NCBI GenBank assembly: GCA_030704615.1
Contig: CM060733.1
Coordinates: 9,734,001-9,798,000 of the forward strand
Direction: 5' to 3'
DNA: 64,000 nucleotides
DNA from: Takakia lepidozioides
Taxonomy: Eukaryota > Streptophyta > Takakiopsida > Takakiales > Takakiaceae
Positions 30,187-41,981 of the stretch are shown piece by piece. Under the pieces are notes generated by a model. It was given only the letters and a program-made list of their open reading frames with translations. It did not search any database and was not told where the DNA came from. The stretch's first letter is position 1. Every line of letters begins with the position of its first letter. Both the position numbers and the translations under genes were made by a program.

Positions 30187-31122
30187 ATGGTCGTCACATT
30201 GCAGAGTCTTCAGCTCCAGATGCAAGAACTTCGTGCCTCTACTGCCCAACTACAAGCTGATCAGTCTCAAGATCTTGGCAACGCTCTCAACAATTTGCAA
30301 CAACAAATTTCAGAGTTGAAGGAGTCGAACAATGGATCTTCACCTTTTTACTGCAACCTTACGAGTTTCTACTACAACAAATCCTACTGCAACGGTTCCT
30401 CCAAATCTTCAACAGATTACAAGGGAATCAAAGATCATGCACGAGAAATTTGAAGGGACGAGATCAAGATTTCGCGGTTTTGTTCAACAAGTACGATTGT
30501 TCCTACGATTACATCCACAACGCTACCCTAATGAAGGTATTCAAGTGGGATTCGTGGGCACCCTTCTACCAGGCACTGCCCTATCTTGGTTTGCATCGCT
30601 ATTAGAGAAAAATTTGCATTTATTATACAATTTTGAAGCATTCATGTCCGAGTTCACTGTAGCATTTGGAGAGAATGATAGAGAGAGAGTTGTAGAGACA
30701 AATATGCGAAATTTTCGAAAAGAAGCACGTCCTGCTTCCGTTTATGCTGCCGAGTTTCGACAACTTGCGTGCGACCTCGACTGGAATGAGAAGAGCCTCA
30801 TTAGTCAGTTTCGATGTGGCCTAAGAGATGATGTAAAAAATTTGTTGCTGACAATGCCAAACGTGAGTACACTTAACGAATTCATCACCCAAGTCATTGC
30901 ATGCGATAATCGTTTGTTCGAAAGACGTCAAGAGAAACGATCTGGATGGTCGATGACGCACCTCGCCGCTGCTACTACGGCACCAAATACAACGATCCAT
31001 CAGACATCCGGTAATGATTCTATGCAGATTGATGCTGTCCGATTCAAGCCATTGACATCACAAGAAAAACAAAGATGACGCTCGAATGGATTATGTCTTT
31101 ATTGTAGAGAAGATGATCACAT
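30187..31122 (+). pseudogene. gag: Gag of copy B (frameshift; cut in the zinc knuckle)
   Basis: 30187-30453 begins MVVTLQSLQLQMQELRAST, a coiled-coil-like start rich in Gln and Leu. After a frame change near 30340, 30332-31078 has the gag core: FEGTRSRFRGFVQQVRLFL, FVGTLLPGTALSWFASLLE, VYAAEFRQLACDLDW and LLTMPNVSTLNEFITQV. A stop at 31076 precedes the knuckle, which starts CLYCREDDHI and is then cut at 31122 by an insertion; its end resumes at 33951. Confidence 0.85.
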
Positions 31123-31813
31123 CACTACAACAGATGAACGTTTTTATGACTACAAATATGACTATTTTTTCAGTTCTACATGCGTTCATGACTACATGAC
31201 TCTGAAGTGAAAAAAAACGGCGTGATAGCGACTAGTCTTTAGGACTGCGTTTTGCAAGTCATAGAACGGCGTGCTAGAGGCACCTAGAGTCGTGCAAAGG
31301 AGAGTGATGTAGTCACAACTCTATGACTTACATATGATTAATTATATGACTACATTGTCTCCTGATGGTTGCCTACATGAAGAGGCTTCAGTGGAACACG
31401 TGCACCACTGCACAAACGACACGTCACGCATTCGTAAGAGGATCATATGACTATATGTCTGCAGAGCAATGCCTATATGGAGAGACGCCGGATGGACACA
31501 TGCGCCACTACGGATTTAACACGTCCTATTGAAACATTTTTTAATAATGTTTTTAATTTTAATAAATCAAATTATAAAATTACAAAATTTATATTATTAA
31601 TTGATTTAAATTCTTCATTATATTTTTGGGAAAATAGAATGGAAGGCAAAAGGGGTAAATCATATTACAAAATTCCAAATTGGACAAGCATCCCCAAGGA
31701 TGCCTCAAAGTCTACTGCGGAGCAAAAATTAAGCAAACCAACACAAGGGCAGAAGTTTTTTAGTACTATTACAGTTTTTGTACTACTAGAATGTATGACT
31801 CTATTTACAACTA

Positions 31814-32047
31814 TCAAGTGCAATCCTCCTTACCACTACATTTGGCCAACAACTTCGAAATGAACTTGGTGGCAATGTGGTAGTCACCACACACCCAAAG
31901 ATTCTTCATGAGATGGAGAGACATCCTTGCAGGAGTCGTGCTCATCAGCCCAAAACCTCGATTGTCCCACCATTGACTGGGGTCAGAAAAGTTCCACAGC
32001 TTCTCCTCGTCTTTGTTTCCTGTTTCTGGATACTTTCCTGTTGTCAC
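31814..32047 (-). pseudogene. DYW-domain fragment with an EKLW..WWDNR segment
   Basis: The C-terminal half reads FGLMSTTPARMSLHLMKNLW and VCGDYHIATKFISKLLAK, matching the DYW deaminase region of plant organelle RNA-editing PPR proteins (family form VCGDCHTATKFISKI; here a Cys is replaced by Tyr). The N-terminal half, DEEKLWNFSDPSQWWDNR, resembles the PDF-type motif of organellar single-strand DNA-binding (OSB) proteins. A second, diverged EEKLWNEYFSNP copy lies at about 32530-32600. It is a fragment, not a working gene. Confidence 0.65.
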
Positions 32048-32529
32048 ATTGGCAGTTTCATGTCCAAGTCACTCCAGACTATCAAAGGTTCGCTCAACAA
32101 GCTAACTTGCAGCATTCAACATGAAAATTGGCCGATTCTGATAAGAGGGAAAAACAGCCTTGAAATGTGTTGAAGAAAGGGTGCCTTGATTAATAGTGCC
32201 TAATTTAATCAATTGTGTCGCTGCTGTGCTTCTTCCAGTTGACCATCTATCCATGCAGGTTTCTTGTACCTATCCTTCCACAGGGAATCATAGATAATCT
32301 GGAGCATGAAATTCGGCCCTCTTAGATGAATCTAGACCCACACTCTATCCCTGCTCCTTCAACTATCCATGCGTCTGTACAAATCATGCATACATCCTTG
32401 CCTTGCTGCTAGCATCTGACAATGACAGCCTAGAATTGCTCCAGCAAACACCCCAAACCCTACTTATCACACTAGTTCCTATGCTCAATTGCATCTGCTA
32501 CTCTCTATAATCCAATAGGCGTTCACCTT

Positions 32530-33163
32530 CTTGTCTCAATTGTCCCACCATAGACTGGGTTAGAAAAGTATTCATTCCACAGCTTCTCCTCGTCATTTGC
32601 CCCTAGGTCTTCAAAGCCTCCATCCCGCGCCCTTGCTGTCTTGTTCAGCCATACTGTCGCATCCTCGATGCACCCACATTTTGCATACATATCCACCAGG
32701 GTATTGTTCAGAATGATATCGAGTACAATCCAGCTCTGAAAATGTCACCATAGACCTCTTTGCCCTTTTCCAGGGCTGTCAGGCTTGCAGATGCATTGCA
32801 AATGCACACAAACGTGATGTGGTCAGTGGGCTTCACCCCTTCCCCCATCATTCGATCATAGGTCTCCAAAGCCTCCATACCATGTCCCTGTTGTGCATAC
32901 CCTGCAAGCATCGCGTTCCATGACACCACAAAATGTTCAGCCATAGTCGTGAGGCAGCTCGGTGACAATGTAAATATCATGGGCCAGTGAATGTGTGAAA
33001 TGTTCCACATCAAATATGTCTGCAAAAGAGCTGCACCACCATCAGTCACTTTCTCTCTATCATTTATACGACCGTCTTCATTTCGCTCTGAAGAGCGGGG
33101 TTGCACTAGAGTGAAATGTTTCCACCAGCAAACAAGGACCATGAAGAACTTTTCTTTAACCAC
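32530..33163 (-). pseudogene. PPR repeats, second copy (broken)
   Basis: Minus strand: VVSWNAMLAGYAQQGHGMEA, LETYDRMMGEGVKPTDHITF and LTALEKGKEVYGDIFRAGL, then in another frame NNTLVDMYAKCGCIEDA near 32690-32640. These are PLS-class pentatricopeptide repeats. The stretch is a diverged duplicate of the block at 33378-33945. Confidence 0.75.
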
Positions 33164-33377
33164 TGAATCTTTTTATTAACTGCACAACAAACACTGATCA
33201 GTTGAAGTTAGAAAGAAAGTTACATGCAATGCACACACTCTCATTCAAAAAGCACACACTATGGACTGAAGTTGAGACAAGAGCCTGCCAACAGCCTGAC
33301 AAGTTATGAGCTACACACCTGGAGTCCTGCCACACTGAGTTCACATAACTATGGGAGTAGAAGGTTCGCATTCAAAA

Positions 33378-33945
33378 TCACATCACATTTGTGTGCATTT
33401 GCAATGCCTGTGCAAGCCTGGCAGCTCTGGAAAATGGCAAAGAGGTCCATGGCTTCCCCCCTTCCCCCATCATTTTATCATAGGTCTCCAATGCCTCCAT
33501 ACCACGTCCCTGCTGTGCATACCCTGCAAGCATCGCGTTCCATGACACCACATCTCGTTCAGGAAACTCCCTCGCATCCTTAATGCACCCACATTTGGCA
33601 TACATGTCCACCAGGGTAGTGTTCATAATGACATCCGGTACAAATCCAGCTTTGACAATGTCACCATGGACCTCTTTCCCCTTTTCCAGAGCTCTCAGGC
33701 TTGCACATGCATTGCATCCTGACAACATTATATCCCACGTTATCAAAGATCGTTGAGGCATCCTGTTGAACATTTGGTGAGCATCGATGATGCTCCCACA
33801 CTTAACATGCATGTTGACAAGGGTGTCGATTAGAAAAACAATTGACGTGAATCCACTTTGGATAATGTGAGTATGCACCTGCTTTCCAGCTTCCAGACCT
33901 TCCATCTTGATGCACTTAAGCAAGAGACATACATACATATGTAAA
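33378..33945 (-). pseudogene. PPR repeats, first copy
   Basis: Minus-strand open stretch with about five PLS-type pentatricopeptide repeats: EGLEAGKQVHTHIIQSGF, TLVNMHVKCGSIIDAHQMF, LRALEKGKEVHGDIVKAGF, TTLVDMYAKCGCIKDA and RDVVSWNAMLAGYAQQG. PPR proteins bind organelle RNA one base per repeat. The start is at the right junction of the insert, so the true N-terminus and any transit peptide are missing. Confidence 0.8.
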
Positions 33946-33950
33946 TAAAT

Positions 33951-35147
33951 AGCATTAAACTGCCATAACAAGAGAAGATTCAAAGCTCAGGGCACAACTC
34001 AAGTGTTCGATACAAGGAACGAAGATGTCCAGTCACAGTAGGGACCATGCGGCTGGACACTCCAAATTCCTCATTAAAAAAAAGACTCTTTCTACCTCAA
34101 GACCTGTACCTTATTTCACAGTTCCAGTAAAGATCAGGATGCAAAATCGAGATATCTCCGTAGAAGCATTTTTGGACTCGGGCGTTTCAGCGTGTTTTAT
34201 TGGCAAAGACTTTGCGAAGCAACACAATTTAACGCTCATAAGAAAGAAATTCTCGGCCCCCTGTTGACGTCATCGATGGACGACCGTTAGCATCAGGAAA
34301 TATTGACCATGAAACTCGACCCCTTGAAGTGAAGCTTAAAGTCATCAGCATCACAGATTATTTTCAATGTCATCCAGTCTCCAACGAATCATATGATCAT
34401 TGGACTTCCCTGGTTTGTACTTCATAATCCTGACATCGACTGACGATCACGAAAAATTTCGGCAAGACAAAAATGCAAAAGTACCAAAGGTATTCAATCC
34501 CTATTTCTTGGAGTTAGAGCCTTCATGAGAGCTACGAAGAAAGACGCGACATTTGCACTTTATGCGACTCCGATCAAAACCACAACAGACCAAGGTAGTT
34601 CGACATTACCCACTCAATATCAAGATTTCAAGGATGTCTTCGAGAAGAAAAATGCAGACATGTTGCCAGAACATCGACCTTATGATTATGCAATTGAGTT
34701 GCAAGAAGGAGCTCAACCACCATTCGGCCCAATCTACAAATTATCTCAGATGGAGCTGGCTGTTTTACGTGAATACATTGATGAAAATTTGTCAAAGAAT
34801 TTCATTCGACATTCGAAATCCCCCACGGAAGCACCTATCTTATTTGTGAAGAAGAATAACGGATCGTTACGCATGTGTGTGGACTATCGTGGGCTCAACA
34901 AAGTCACTATAAAAAATCGTTATCCACTACCGTTGATTTCCGGACTTCTTGAACAACTTGGACGAGTAAAGTTTTTCACAAAGATCGACTTGAGAGGAGT
35001 TTACAACCTTGAATGGAAGACTGCTTTTCGCACAAGGTACGGACATTTCGAATATAGTGTTATGCTTTTCGGTCTTACAAATACTCCAACAATTTTTCAG
35101 CACATGATGAATAACATCTTTCGAGAATTTTTAGATGACTTTGTAGT
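33951..35147 (+). pseudogene. Copy B knuckle end, protease and first half of RT
   Basis: 33951-34030 completes the zinc knuckle and linker (AGCATTAAACTGCC..). The protease follows with SVEAFLDSGVSACFIGKDF near 34160-34225 (D-S-G motif). After frame changes, 34525-35147 encodes the start of [61 protein letters not shown] and [20 protein letters not shown], ending FLDDFVV where the larger element is inserted. The catalytic YLDD box continues at 48516. Confidence 0.85.
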
Positions 35148-36137
35148 TGTCGCGCGGCTTTTACTCACCCATCCCTTCGCTATCCGAGGCGGAAACTCCA
35201 AGATAGAAGAGTTGGAAATCTCTAAGTACTCAGCCCGCGCAGAACAATCAGTCATGACCTACAGCTAGTGTATCATGGGGGTGTTTCCTATTTGTTTCCC
35301 TTTCCGCATTCATCTTAGCTACCTTACCATTGATAATTAAGTATTAGTTTGCTTCATCAATCTATCGGTTTTCTTCACTCATCCATTCAATCCACAGCTT
35401 CACTCAGATCTCTCTACACAGTGTGATTGTATCGTGTAAGTATCAGATTATGATTTATCAGGTATCAGGCCGAAGCCATTATGTCTCTAATCTGCTCTAC
35501 AATATCACTACCGCTTTGTATATATCAAGCATCTACTAATCCTCTTTCCTCCTTCACCGTGCTCTCCATCTTTTGCCTCCGATCTCCGCTCCAGCTCAGA
35601 AGTCCTCCTCCGAATAATGATCCCCTTCATTCCCCGTTTTTCCCTTTATCCTCCTATCCGCGGTTCTAACCGTTTCCCTCTCTAACCGTCGTCTGTGAAC
35701 TAACATGTTCCCTTCACAGGTGTTGTTCCCCACAGTCGTTCCCTGTCCTACTCTTCGTTCCCTATTATCGTGACAGCTGTGTCAAGCGGTGACTGGCTGT
35801 GTTTGGCTGTGTCGGGCTGTGACGGGCTGTGACTGCTGTGGCTGTGCCGGGCTGTGACTGGTGTGTGTGTGTCTGCTGTGACTGTGACGGGCTGTGTGGG
35901 CTGTGTCTGCTGTGACGACTGTGACGGGCTGTGTGGCTGTGTGGGCTGTGACGACTGTGACGGCTGTGTGGGATGTGTGGGCCTGTGTGTGACGGGCTGG
36001 CTGTGACGACTGTGTAACCCCCCTCTACAGTGCGCTGCTGTCACCCCTAAGGCTCCTGTTGGTCTCAGTCTGTGCAAAATTAAGGGTACCCTACAGATCC
36101 CTTCTAAGTGTCTTAAGTACCCTACAGTCCTCTAACT
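35148..36137 (-). repeat. 3' LTR of element C, with GCTGTG minisatellite
   Basis: 990 bp, plus-strand TGTCGCGCGGCTTTTACTC to GTCCTCTAACT. Positions 35775-36015 are a degenerate GGCTGTG(AC/TG)-type minisatellite. Compared with 47452-48510 it differs by single bases and by repeat number. The terminal base differs from the 5' LTR (AGTTAGAGG against TGTTAGAGG on the element strand). Confidence 0.92.
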
Positions 36138-36151
36138 TACCCCTTCCCCCC

Positions 36152-39100
36152 TCAAAAAGCCGTGTCCTCACGGTTTACTGTTTCCGAGTAGCAAACCTTT
36201 GTGAGTGAGCACCTTGTTGACGTTGAGAGTTCGTCGTGGTGGGCTGCTGTGTGTACGAGCCCGAGGTCTGTCTCTGGTTGATGGAGATGGTTGATCACTA
36301 CCTGGATAAGTGAGGCCTTCTGGAGGCTGATATCGAGGTTAATCTTTCCGGCATAGGAGATCCCTTGGTTTCTTCTCTTCCATCTGAATGCATAGTCTTC
36401 TCCCATGTCAAAAGAATTGTGTGAAGAAACAGTTGTATCAGAATCCTCATCGCCTCTCAGGTGTTTTAATTTCGAACTTTTTGTGGAATCATCTGGGGCA
36501 TACAATGCTGTCCTACCATGTCTGGAAGTTTTTTTTTACAAACTGGGTGTAACCGCTGAACAGCAAAATTGGTGTAGGCACTGAGCTCCTTGTCTGTGTT
36601 AGCGGCGAGATGGGTACCAATTACTGGTGAAGCGTGCAAGTACTTCCATGCCACATGTCCCTTATAGAAAATGTCATCAAGTCCGAATTTCTGTGTTGAC
36701 AATTGGTTGCAGGCTGCTTGAAACCATGAACGAATTTGAGAATCCTTCTGCATCATAACTTTGGGTCATATAGGTACATATGAGGTGGCACCGAAGGTAA
36801 TACCCAATGATCTCACTGGAGTAACTTTGAAAGCGTGTTTGCATCTTTTGTTGCTCAATGTGGTAACGTACCAGAAAACAAGCAGCGTAGTATAGCCCGC
36901 ACCCATGACAATACTTGCTATCTCCTTGGTCTTGGTATAAATGAGTCCATGTACAACCTGGAAAGCAACCAATTCCCTCAACATGGTACCTGCCTCGTGC
37001 CAGTATTGTGCAAAGTGATGATCTTCAATATATCGATTGTTTGGAAGAACTTTAGTCCTAGTTGCCACTGGCAGCCAAATACGCATGATTTGGTAGTAAT
37101 GTGCGAATGACTGCGGAGGACTAAATTCTTTCCAAGCCAAATCCAACATGATGGGAATTTGGTTGAAGGGCATAGCATAGCCCTGCTGTACTCCCTTGCA
37201 GCTGGAGTTTTAGGTGGGTTAAAAGCGGCACATTGCCCCATACCTCGGCTGTGGTGGCTGTGGTGTGGTTGTAGTAACCCACAGTTCAGCTACTGGTACA
37301 CTGACCTGTTGTGGTGGTGGTGGTACTGGCTCCTGTATCATTGGCATCTCCTGCACCTCCTGTGAAGACTGAAAAGCCAGAGTTCTGGCTTGCAAATAAG
37401 AAGCCATTAGCTGTTCCTGAGGGATATAGACTCTTTGGTCGATGTTTGAAGTGAGGTCTTCCACTTGAGTCTGGAGTCCGTCTACATCCTCTTGTAACTC
37501 TGCTATCCTACTATAGACATTGTCTATAGTAATGTGGCAATGTTCTGCACCTGCAGTCTGAGCTCATTCATCTCGCTTTGGGTGAGCTTCCGTGGGCTTT
37601 TGCCCTCTACTGGCCCTGGTGCTAACCAGACCTGCATAAGGCTGTTATCCACCAAGCTGCTTGTGGTTCCCCTGAGAGTTTGCTCTTCTTAGCTTGTACA
37701 ATTCCAACTGCTGTTGTAAAGCCTCCATGCGCTTCGCCTGTGGCTCAACCAATTGCGCATAGGCAGCAAGTAGATTATTGGCTTCCTTCGAAGCCTTGTT
37801 ACTGACCGCGATTTCATTTCTATTGGCCACGATGGTTTGTTGCAACTCCACGATGTGGTTTCTCTTGATCAGCTTCCCTCTGCCTGTATTGCTTGAAAGT
37901 ATCTTCATGGCGACAGATTGTATTCTTCATATCGACAATGAGCTTCATTTGCTCAACATTCTCTTCTTCTGCCTTCGTACATTTTTCCGCTTGACTGTTT
38001 ATTTCTTTTGTTGATTGGTCAAGCATAGTTGTAAATGTAGCACATTGTATCGCCATCCTGTTATGCACTGTCTGCAACTCCGTATGTAGTGCATTCAGTT
38101 CTTGCAACTTGCTTTCATGCTGCACCTGCATTTGGTATAGCTGTTGCTTATGTGCTTCGTGCAACTGGTCTTGCGCGAGGTTGCCTCAATCAATTGTTGC
38201 TTGGCCAACTGCAAAGCCATTTCTGTATTGCCCAAGTCCTGCTTCATCTTGAGAGTGACCTCTTCATCGACCTTGTTTGCACACTCAGTGGCAAGTCGAG
38301 CCTCAAACTCCTTCCTGAGTTCCTCTTTCAAGGCTGTCAATTGGGTAATTGGAACATGGGATTTGACATAAGTCCCCAACAAATTAAGTGTCCTGCCTAT
38401 GGAACTCATCAGCATTGCCTGTTGAGGGTCATCATGGTGAGGTTGCTGCTGTTCCTCCCGATCTTCAACAGTATGATGTCTCACTAACCATTCAGGCCAT
38501 TGTCCCACCGGATTTTCTTCCTGAACTACTTCATCTGACTGGTGTTACAGTGTCATGACCTTCCGCCTGTGGTACCTCCAACACAGGTGTGTGATTATAT
38601 GCACCTCAGGATTTCCCTTGGGCAACTGTTGCACCTCTGGATTTCTGTCTCCTTGACCAGACCAGAATATTCATAGAGAAGGTCCCCTTTCTCATTTCTG
38701 CCACTATCTGCTCTGTAGTTGGAATCTCTATCCCTTCACTTTCCAAATCAATTATTTCGGGTTGAGCTGCATGGATAACTTGTGACCTTGTGACAAGTCG
38801 TTCAAGTGGCTGTGTTGGTTGTGATGCAGAAGTAAGTACTTCCTCCTCCCTCTCTGAAGGTCCTGCTTCCAGTAATAACATTCTTTTGTGCTGCTGTGCC
38901 CCTTCCTGGTCATGAGCTTGGGAAACATTATCATGCGGAATCCGTGAAGCCAGTGGATCCGCCACTACAGTCTTTCCCCTTCTCTGCCTCTTAGTCTCGG
39001 GTTGTGCTGCTAGTCCACCCTCACTGTGTGAAGAGCCTTGCTCTTCCATTGCAGTTGTTTCTGGCTCAAACACTCCCATTTCCTTCCTTTCTTGTGCATT

Positions 39101-39780
39101 AAGTATGCCAGAATTAAGGATTATTTGAGCAATGATTGGGCCAGACACTATGATAGGAGACTTTGCGGTAGTACCTTGTAATCTTTTCATCTCCTCTACT
39201 AGTGCGTTGTACATTATGTCCGCCCATTGTACTCTTGTCCCTTCAGCCTTTGAGTATTTCCTCCGTGAAGGATCTGCTCAAATATTGTTGGTTCTGTTTC
39301 AGGGCAAACAGAACGTTCAATACCTGGCCTATCTCTTTAACCCTGGGTACACAGCTTTGGTACAAGCATAACCCTGAGTTTTAAAGAAACTCCCTTCTTG
39401 GAATAAGTCCCCTATTTGCAGTCTTGCCCTGTGTTCCCCCACATGCACCTGACCTGCTGGCAATCGAAACAATTGCTGGAGGTATAGGGGAGTAAGCATT
39501 AATTCAACTCCTTCACCGTTGTTGTTCCTGTCCTTGGCTCAAAGTTCTGCAAAAATTGTAACATGTACTGTCTATGGTGTAGTGTCCAATCTAGGCTTTG
39601 CAATCCTTCCAATCTCAGCTCCTCCAGTATCTTTATCGCCTGTGGGGTAGCCATCGTTTGTTTCTGCAGAATTGTGGTGCTCTTCACCCTGATTTCCTCC
39701 ATTCCTCTCACTCTCTTCATCTTAGACTCACAGAACTGCTTTGGCGTGTAACAACTGCAGGAATGCCTGTAGTGCACAAA
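36152..39780 (-). pseudogene. Extra coding region of element C downstream of integrase (env position)
   Basis: Minus-strand frames follow each other with small shifts, as one decayed protein of about 1,100-1,200 residues would: 39777-39499 (ATPQAIKILEELRLEGLQSL), 39214-38606 (MYNALVEEMKRLQGTTAKSP, then a Gln/Glu-rich part), 38508-37820 and 37908-37645 (coiled coil, for example LQELNALHTELQTVHNRMA), 37464-37219 (Pro/Gln-rich), 37241-36766 (MPFNQIPIMLDLAWKEFSPP and ARTKVLPNN-like text), 36756-36466 and 36505-36152. No clear signal peptide or membrane anchor is visible, so an envelope function is not supported. Family unknown; the coiled coil suggests self-association. It ends right before the polypurine tract. 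Confidence 0.55.
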
Positions 39781-40868
39781 GCATAAACGTATGGTTGCCG
39801 CAGAAAGCTATGGGTAATCTCTTGTAAGCCTGCGGGGCTTGCAAGCATTGCTCAAGAGAAAAGCTCTGCTCTGTCGTTCGTGTCTATGCCACTGCGTAAG
39901 TATATTGCGAGCGTATAGTCTGTTAGTTCCTCCATAGTTTCAAGTTATAGCATTATGGCCTGTCCTGTCGAGACGCCCGTTACTCAGAACGACGCCGCCT
40001 CTTGCGCTCAATTTCCCTCCATTTTCTTGATCATTTCTCTGGTTTTCTATTGGCTGTATCTGCTGTGACTGGATTTTAATTTTATCTTCTTTAGTGGACT
40101 TTCCCTGTTGGATAGTCCACTAGGATCACACATGCGACATGAATTCGGCTTTTCTGTACTTGCCGTTCGTTCCGTTTCCCTTTTTCCGTATTCATTAATG
40201 GGCCCGCCTTTCATCCCATTTGACGGCCGTTTTTTCCTCTTTCTTTTGACACCTGTCCTTGCACTTCATTCTTGCTGTGTGTCGCACCCTGACCTCCACG
40301 TGTCTATTTTTAAAGTAATTTCCGTTTCCTCTTCCGTCATCCATTTTCCTGAAGTTATATGTGTCCACTTGTCCACTGATTCTATGGATGTGTAACTTTA
40401 GTAGGCTGTGTTGAGCTGTGACAGGCTGTGTCATACTGTGTTACCCTGTGATAGGCTGTGATGCACTGTGGTAAGCTGTGATGCATGTGCTGTGACACGC
40501 TTGGTAGGTTGTTATAGGCTGTGTTGCGCCGTGCTGGGATGTGTTGTGTTGTGATAGGCTGTGTTGCGCCTTGCTGGGCTGTGGTGGCTGTGTCACGTCG
40601 TGATGGGCTGTGGTTGGCTGTGTTGTGCGCTTGCTGGGCTGGGGTTGGCTGTGTCACGTCGTGATGGGCTGTGATAGGCTGTGTGTTGCGCCTTGGAGGG
40701 CTGTGATAGGCTGTGTCACGTTTGTTTTGCCCACCCTGGTCGTATATGCTGGGCCTAGCAACAAGTGTTCCATACTCCGTTCGTAACACTGGTGCAGCCC
40801 GTGACTGCTCTTGCGGTTCAACATGCAAATCATGCTGCAGGGGTTTGTCATGGATACCACTGTAACCT
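39781..40868. other. Spacer of element C with a second GCTGTG minisatellite
   Basis: No gene seen in 39781-40380. From 40395 to about 40725 a degenerate GGCTGTG(TT/AT)..-type minisatellite occurs, related to the one in the LTRs. Text around 40160-40200 (GTTTCCCTTTTTCCGTATTC) resembles LTR text near 35293-35312 (GTTTCCCTTTCCGCATTC), so this spacer may descend from an old LTR. Confidence 0.5.
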
Positions 40869-41981
40869 TCAACTTATTTGCATTGACTCTTCCCAGCATT
40901 TCTTTGTTAATGGTGTTAACATGGCGGTGTTGTTATCATACATCTTTTGTATGACATAAGGTCCTTTCCACGGTGATTTAAGCTTAGAAGCTTGAATCTT
41001 TCCTTTCTTCTGCAACCATAGAACCAAATCCCCCGTCTTAAAAGTCTTTAACTTGCCTTCATCAAACTGTTCCTTTCGCTTCATCTGAATTCTGGTCATA
41101 TTATCAGCTGCATCAGCACGTACTTCTTCCACATGGTATAATTCATGTTTCCTGACCTTGATGGAGTCTTGCAATTCCATTCTTTTCCCCACTCCGTTCT
41201 CATGGTAGGTAACAGGAATTCCACTGGAAGTAAGGCTTCCATACCATAAACTAATTGGAATGGTGTATACTTAGTGGTGACTTTATATGAAGTCCTGTAT
41301 GACCATAAAGCTGTCAGCAGCTTTGTATCCCAATCCGTTCTGTTTGCATTGACTATCTTAGCCAAGATAGTACATAGTATTTGGTTGGTAGCCTCTGCCT
41401 GTCATTACCCTGTGGGTAATATGTTGTACTCTTTCTATGCACAATCATAAACTCTTTAGTCAATAACTCAATGGTCTCATTCATGAAGTGACTTCCTTGA
41501 TCACTGATAAATTCTAAGGGACATCCAAATCGTGTAAGTATGTTCTCGTACAGGAACCTTGCTGTGGACTTGGCTGTGTTGTCCCTCAAAGCTTTAGCTT
41601 CCACCCACTTTGTAGTATAATCAGTGGCTGGCTGTAATTATGTACCTGTTTCGTGTATTCTTGGATGGTGGATTAATTGGTCCAACAAAGTCTAGTCCCC
41701 ATTTCTGAAATGGTTCCGTAGGCATTGTAGGATGCAAGGCCATTCTTCCAGATCTCTGCAAAAGGTCCTAGCCTCTGACATTCATCACACTTCTGACAAT
41801 ACTCATGTACATCTTTGAACAAAGTAGGCCACCAGTATCCTGCGAGTAGTATCTTTCTACTGGTAGTCTCTTCTCCAAAATGACCTCCAGCCACTCCTTT
41901 ATGAACTTCCTCCAAGACTTTATTTACTTCATGGTGGTACAAGCATCGTTTTAGTACTCCATCAGGTCCTAACTTATACAT
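40869..41981 (-). pseudogene. Integrase of element C
   Basis: Minus strand: zinc-binding region HHEVNKVLEEVHKGVAGGHF with YWWPTLFKDVHEYCQKCDEC (41981-41700). The DDE core is recognisable in LEFISDQGSHFMNETI (second Asp) and STTYYPQG (41604-41353), with the expected Glu region scrambled by a frame change, then SYRTSYKVTTKYTPFQLVYG (41365-41096). The C-terminal part is RKEQFDEGKLKTFKTGDLVL and SPWKGPYVIQ (41192-40869). No chromodomain follows. Confidence 0.85.

Larger units (their letters stand above)
31123..33950. mobile_element. CACTA-like insertion carrying PPR-DYW gene fragments
   Basis: Comparison with copy A shows that the gag sequence GATGATCACAT|AGCATTAAAC is interrupted here. The insert starts exactly CACTACAACAG, the CACTA type of end, followed by repeated ATGACTACA/ATGACTACAT words in 31150-31460 that resemble subterminal repeats. 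The right end (GTAAATAAAT) shows no matching CACTA end, so it may be truncated. From about 31800 on, the minus strand holds rearranged PPR-DYW fragments. Capture of host gene pieces by such elements is known from plants. Confidence 0.6.

Noticed and set aside
31775-31800. Right end of the CACTA-like insert at TTTTTGTACTACTAG
   Set aside because: Similarity to TTGTAGTG is broken by extra bases, and the copy B sequence resumes only at 33951, so the insert continues past this point.
35748-36077. Minus-strand frame rich in His, Ser, Gln and Thr in the LTR (also 48071-48451)
   Set aside because: It is the GCTGTG minisatellite read through; the matching LTR has a different repeat number, so no protein is conserved.
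38752-38934. Minus-strand 60-codon frame within the extra region of element C
   Set aside because: It overlaps the longer 39214-38606 frame in another phase and has no independent support.
36152-39780. Envelope gene of an endogenous retrovirus
   Set aside because: No clear signal peptide, fusion peptide or transmembrane anchor; the dominant feature is a soluble-looking coiled coil.
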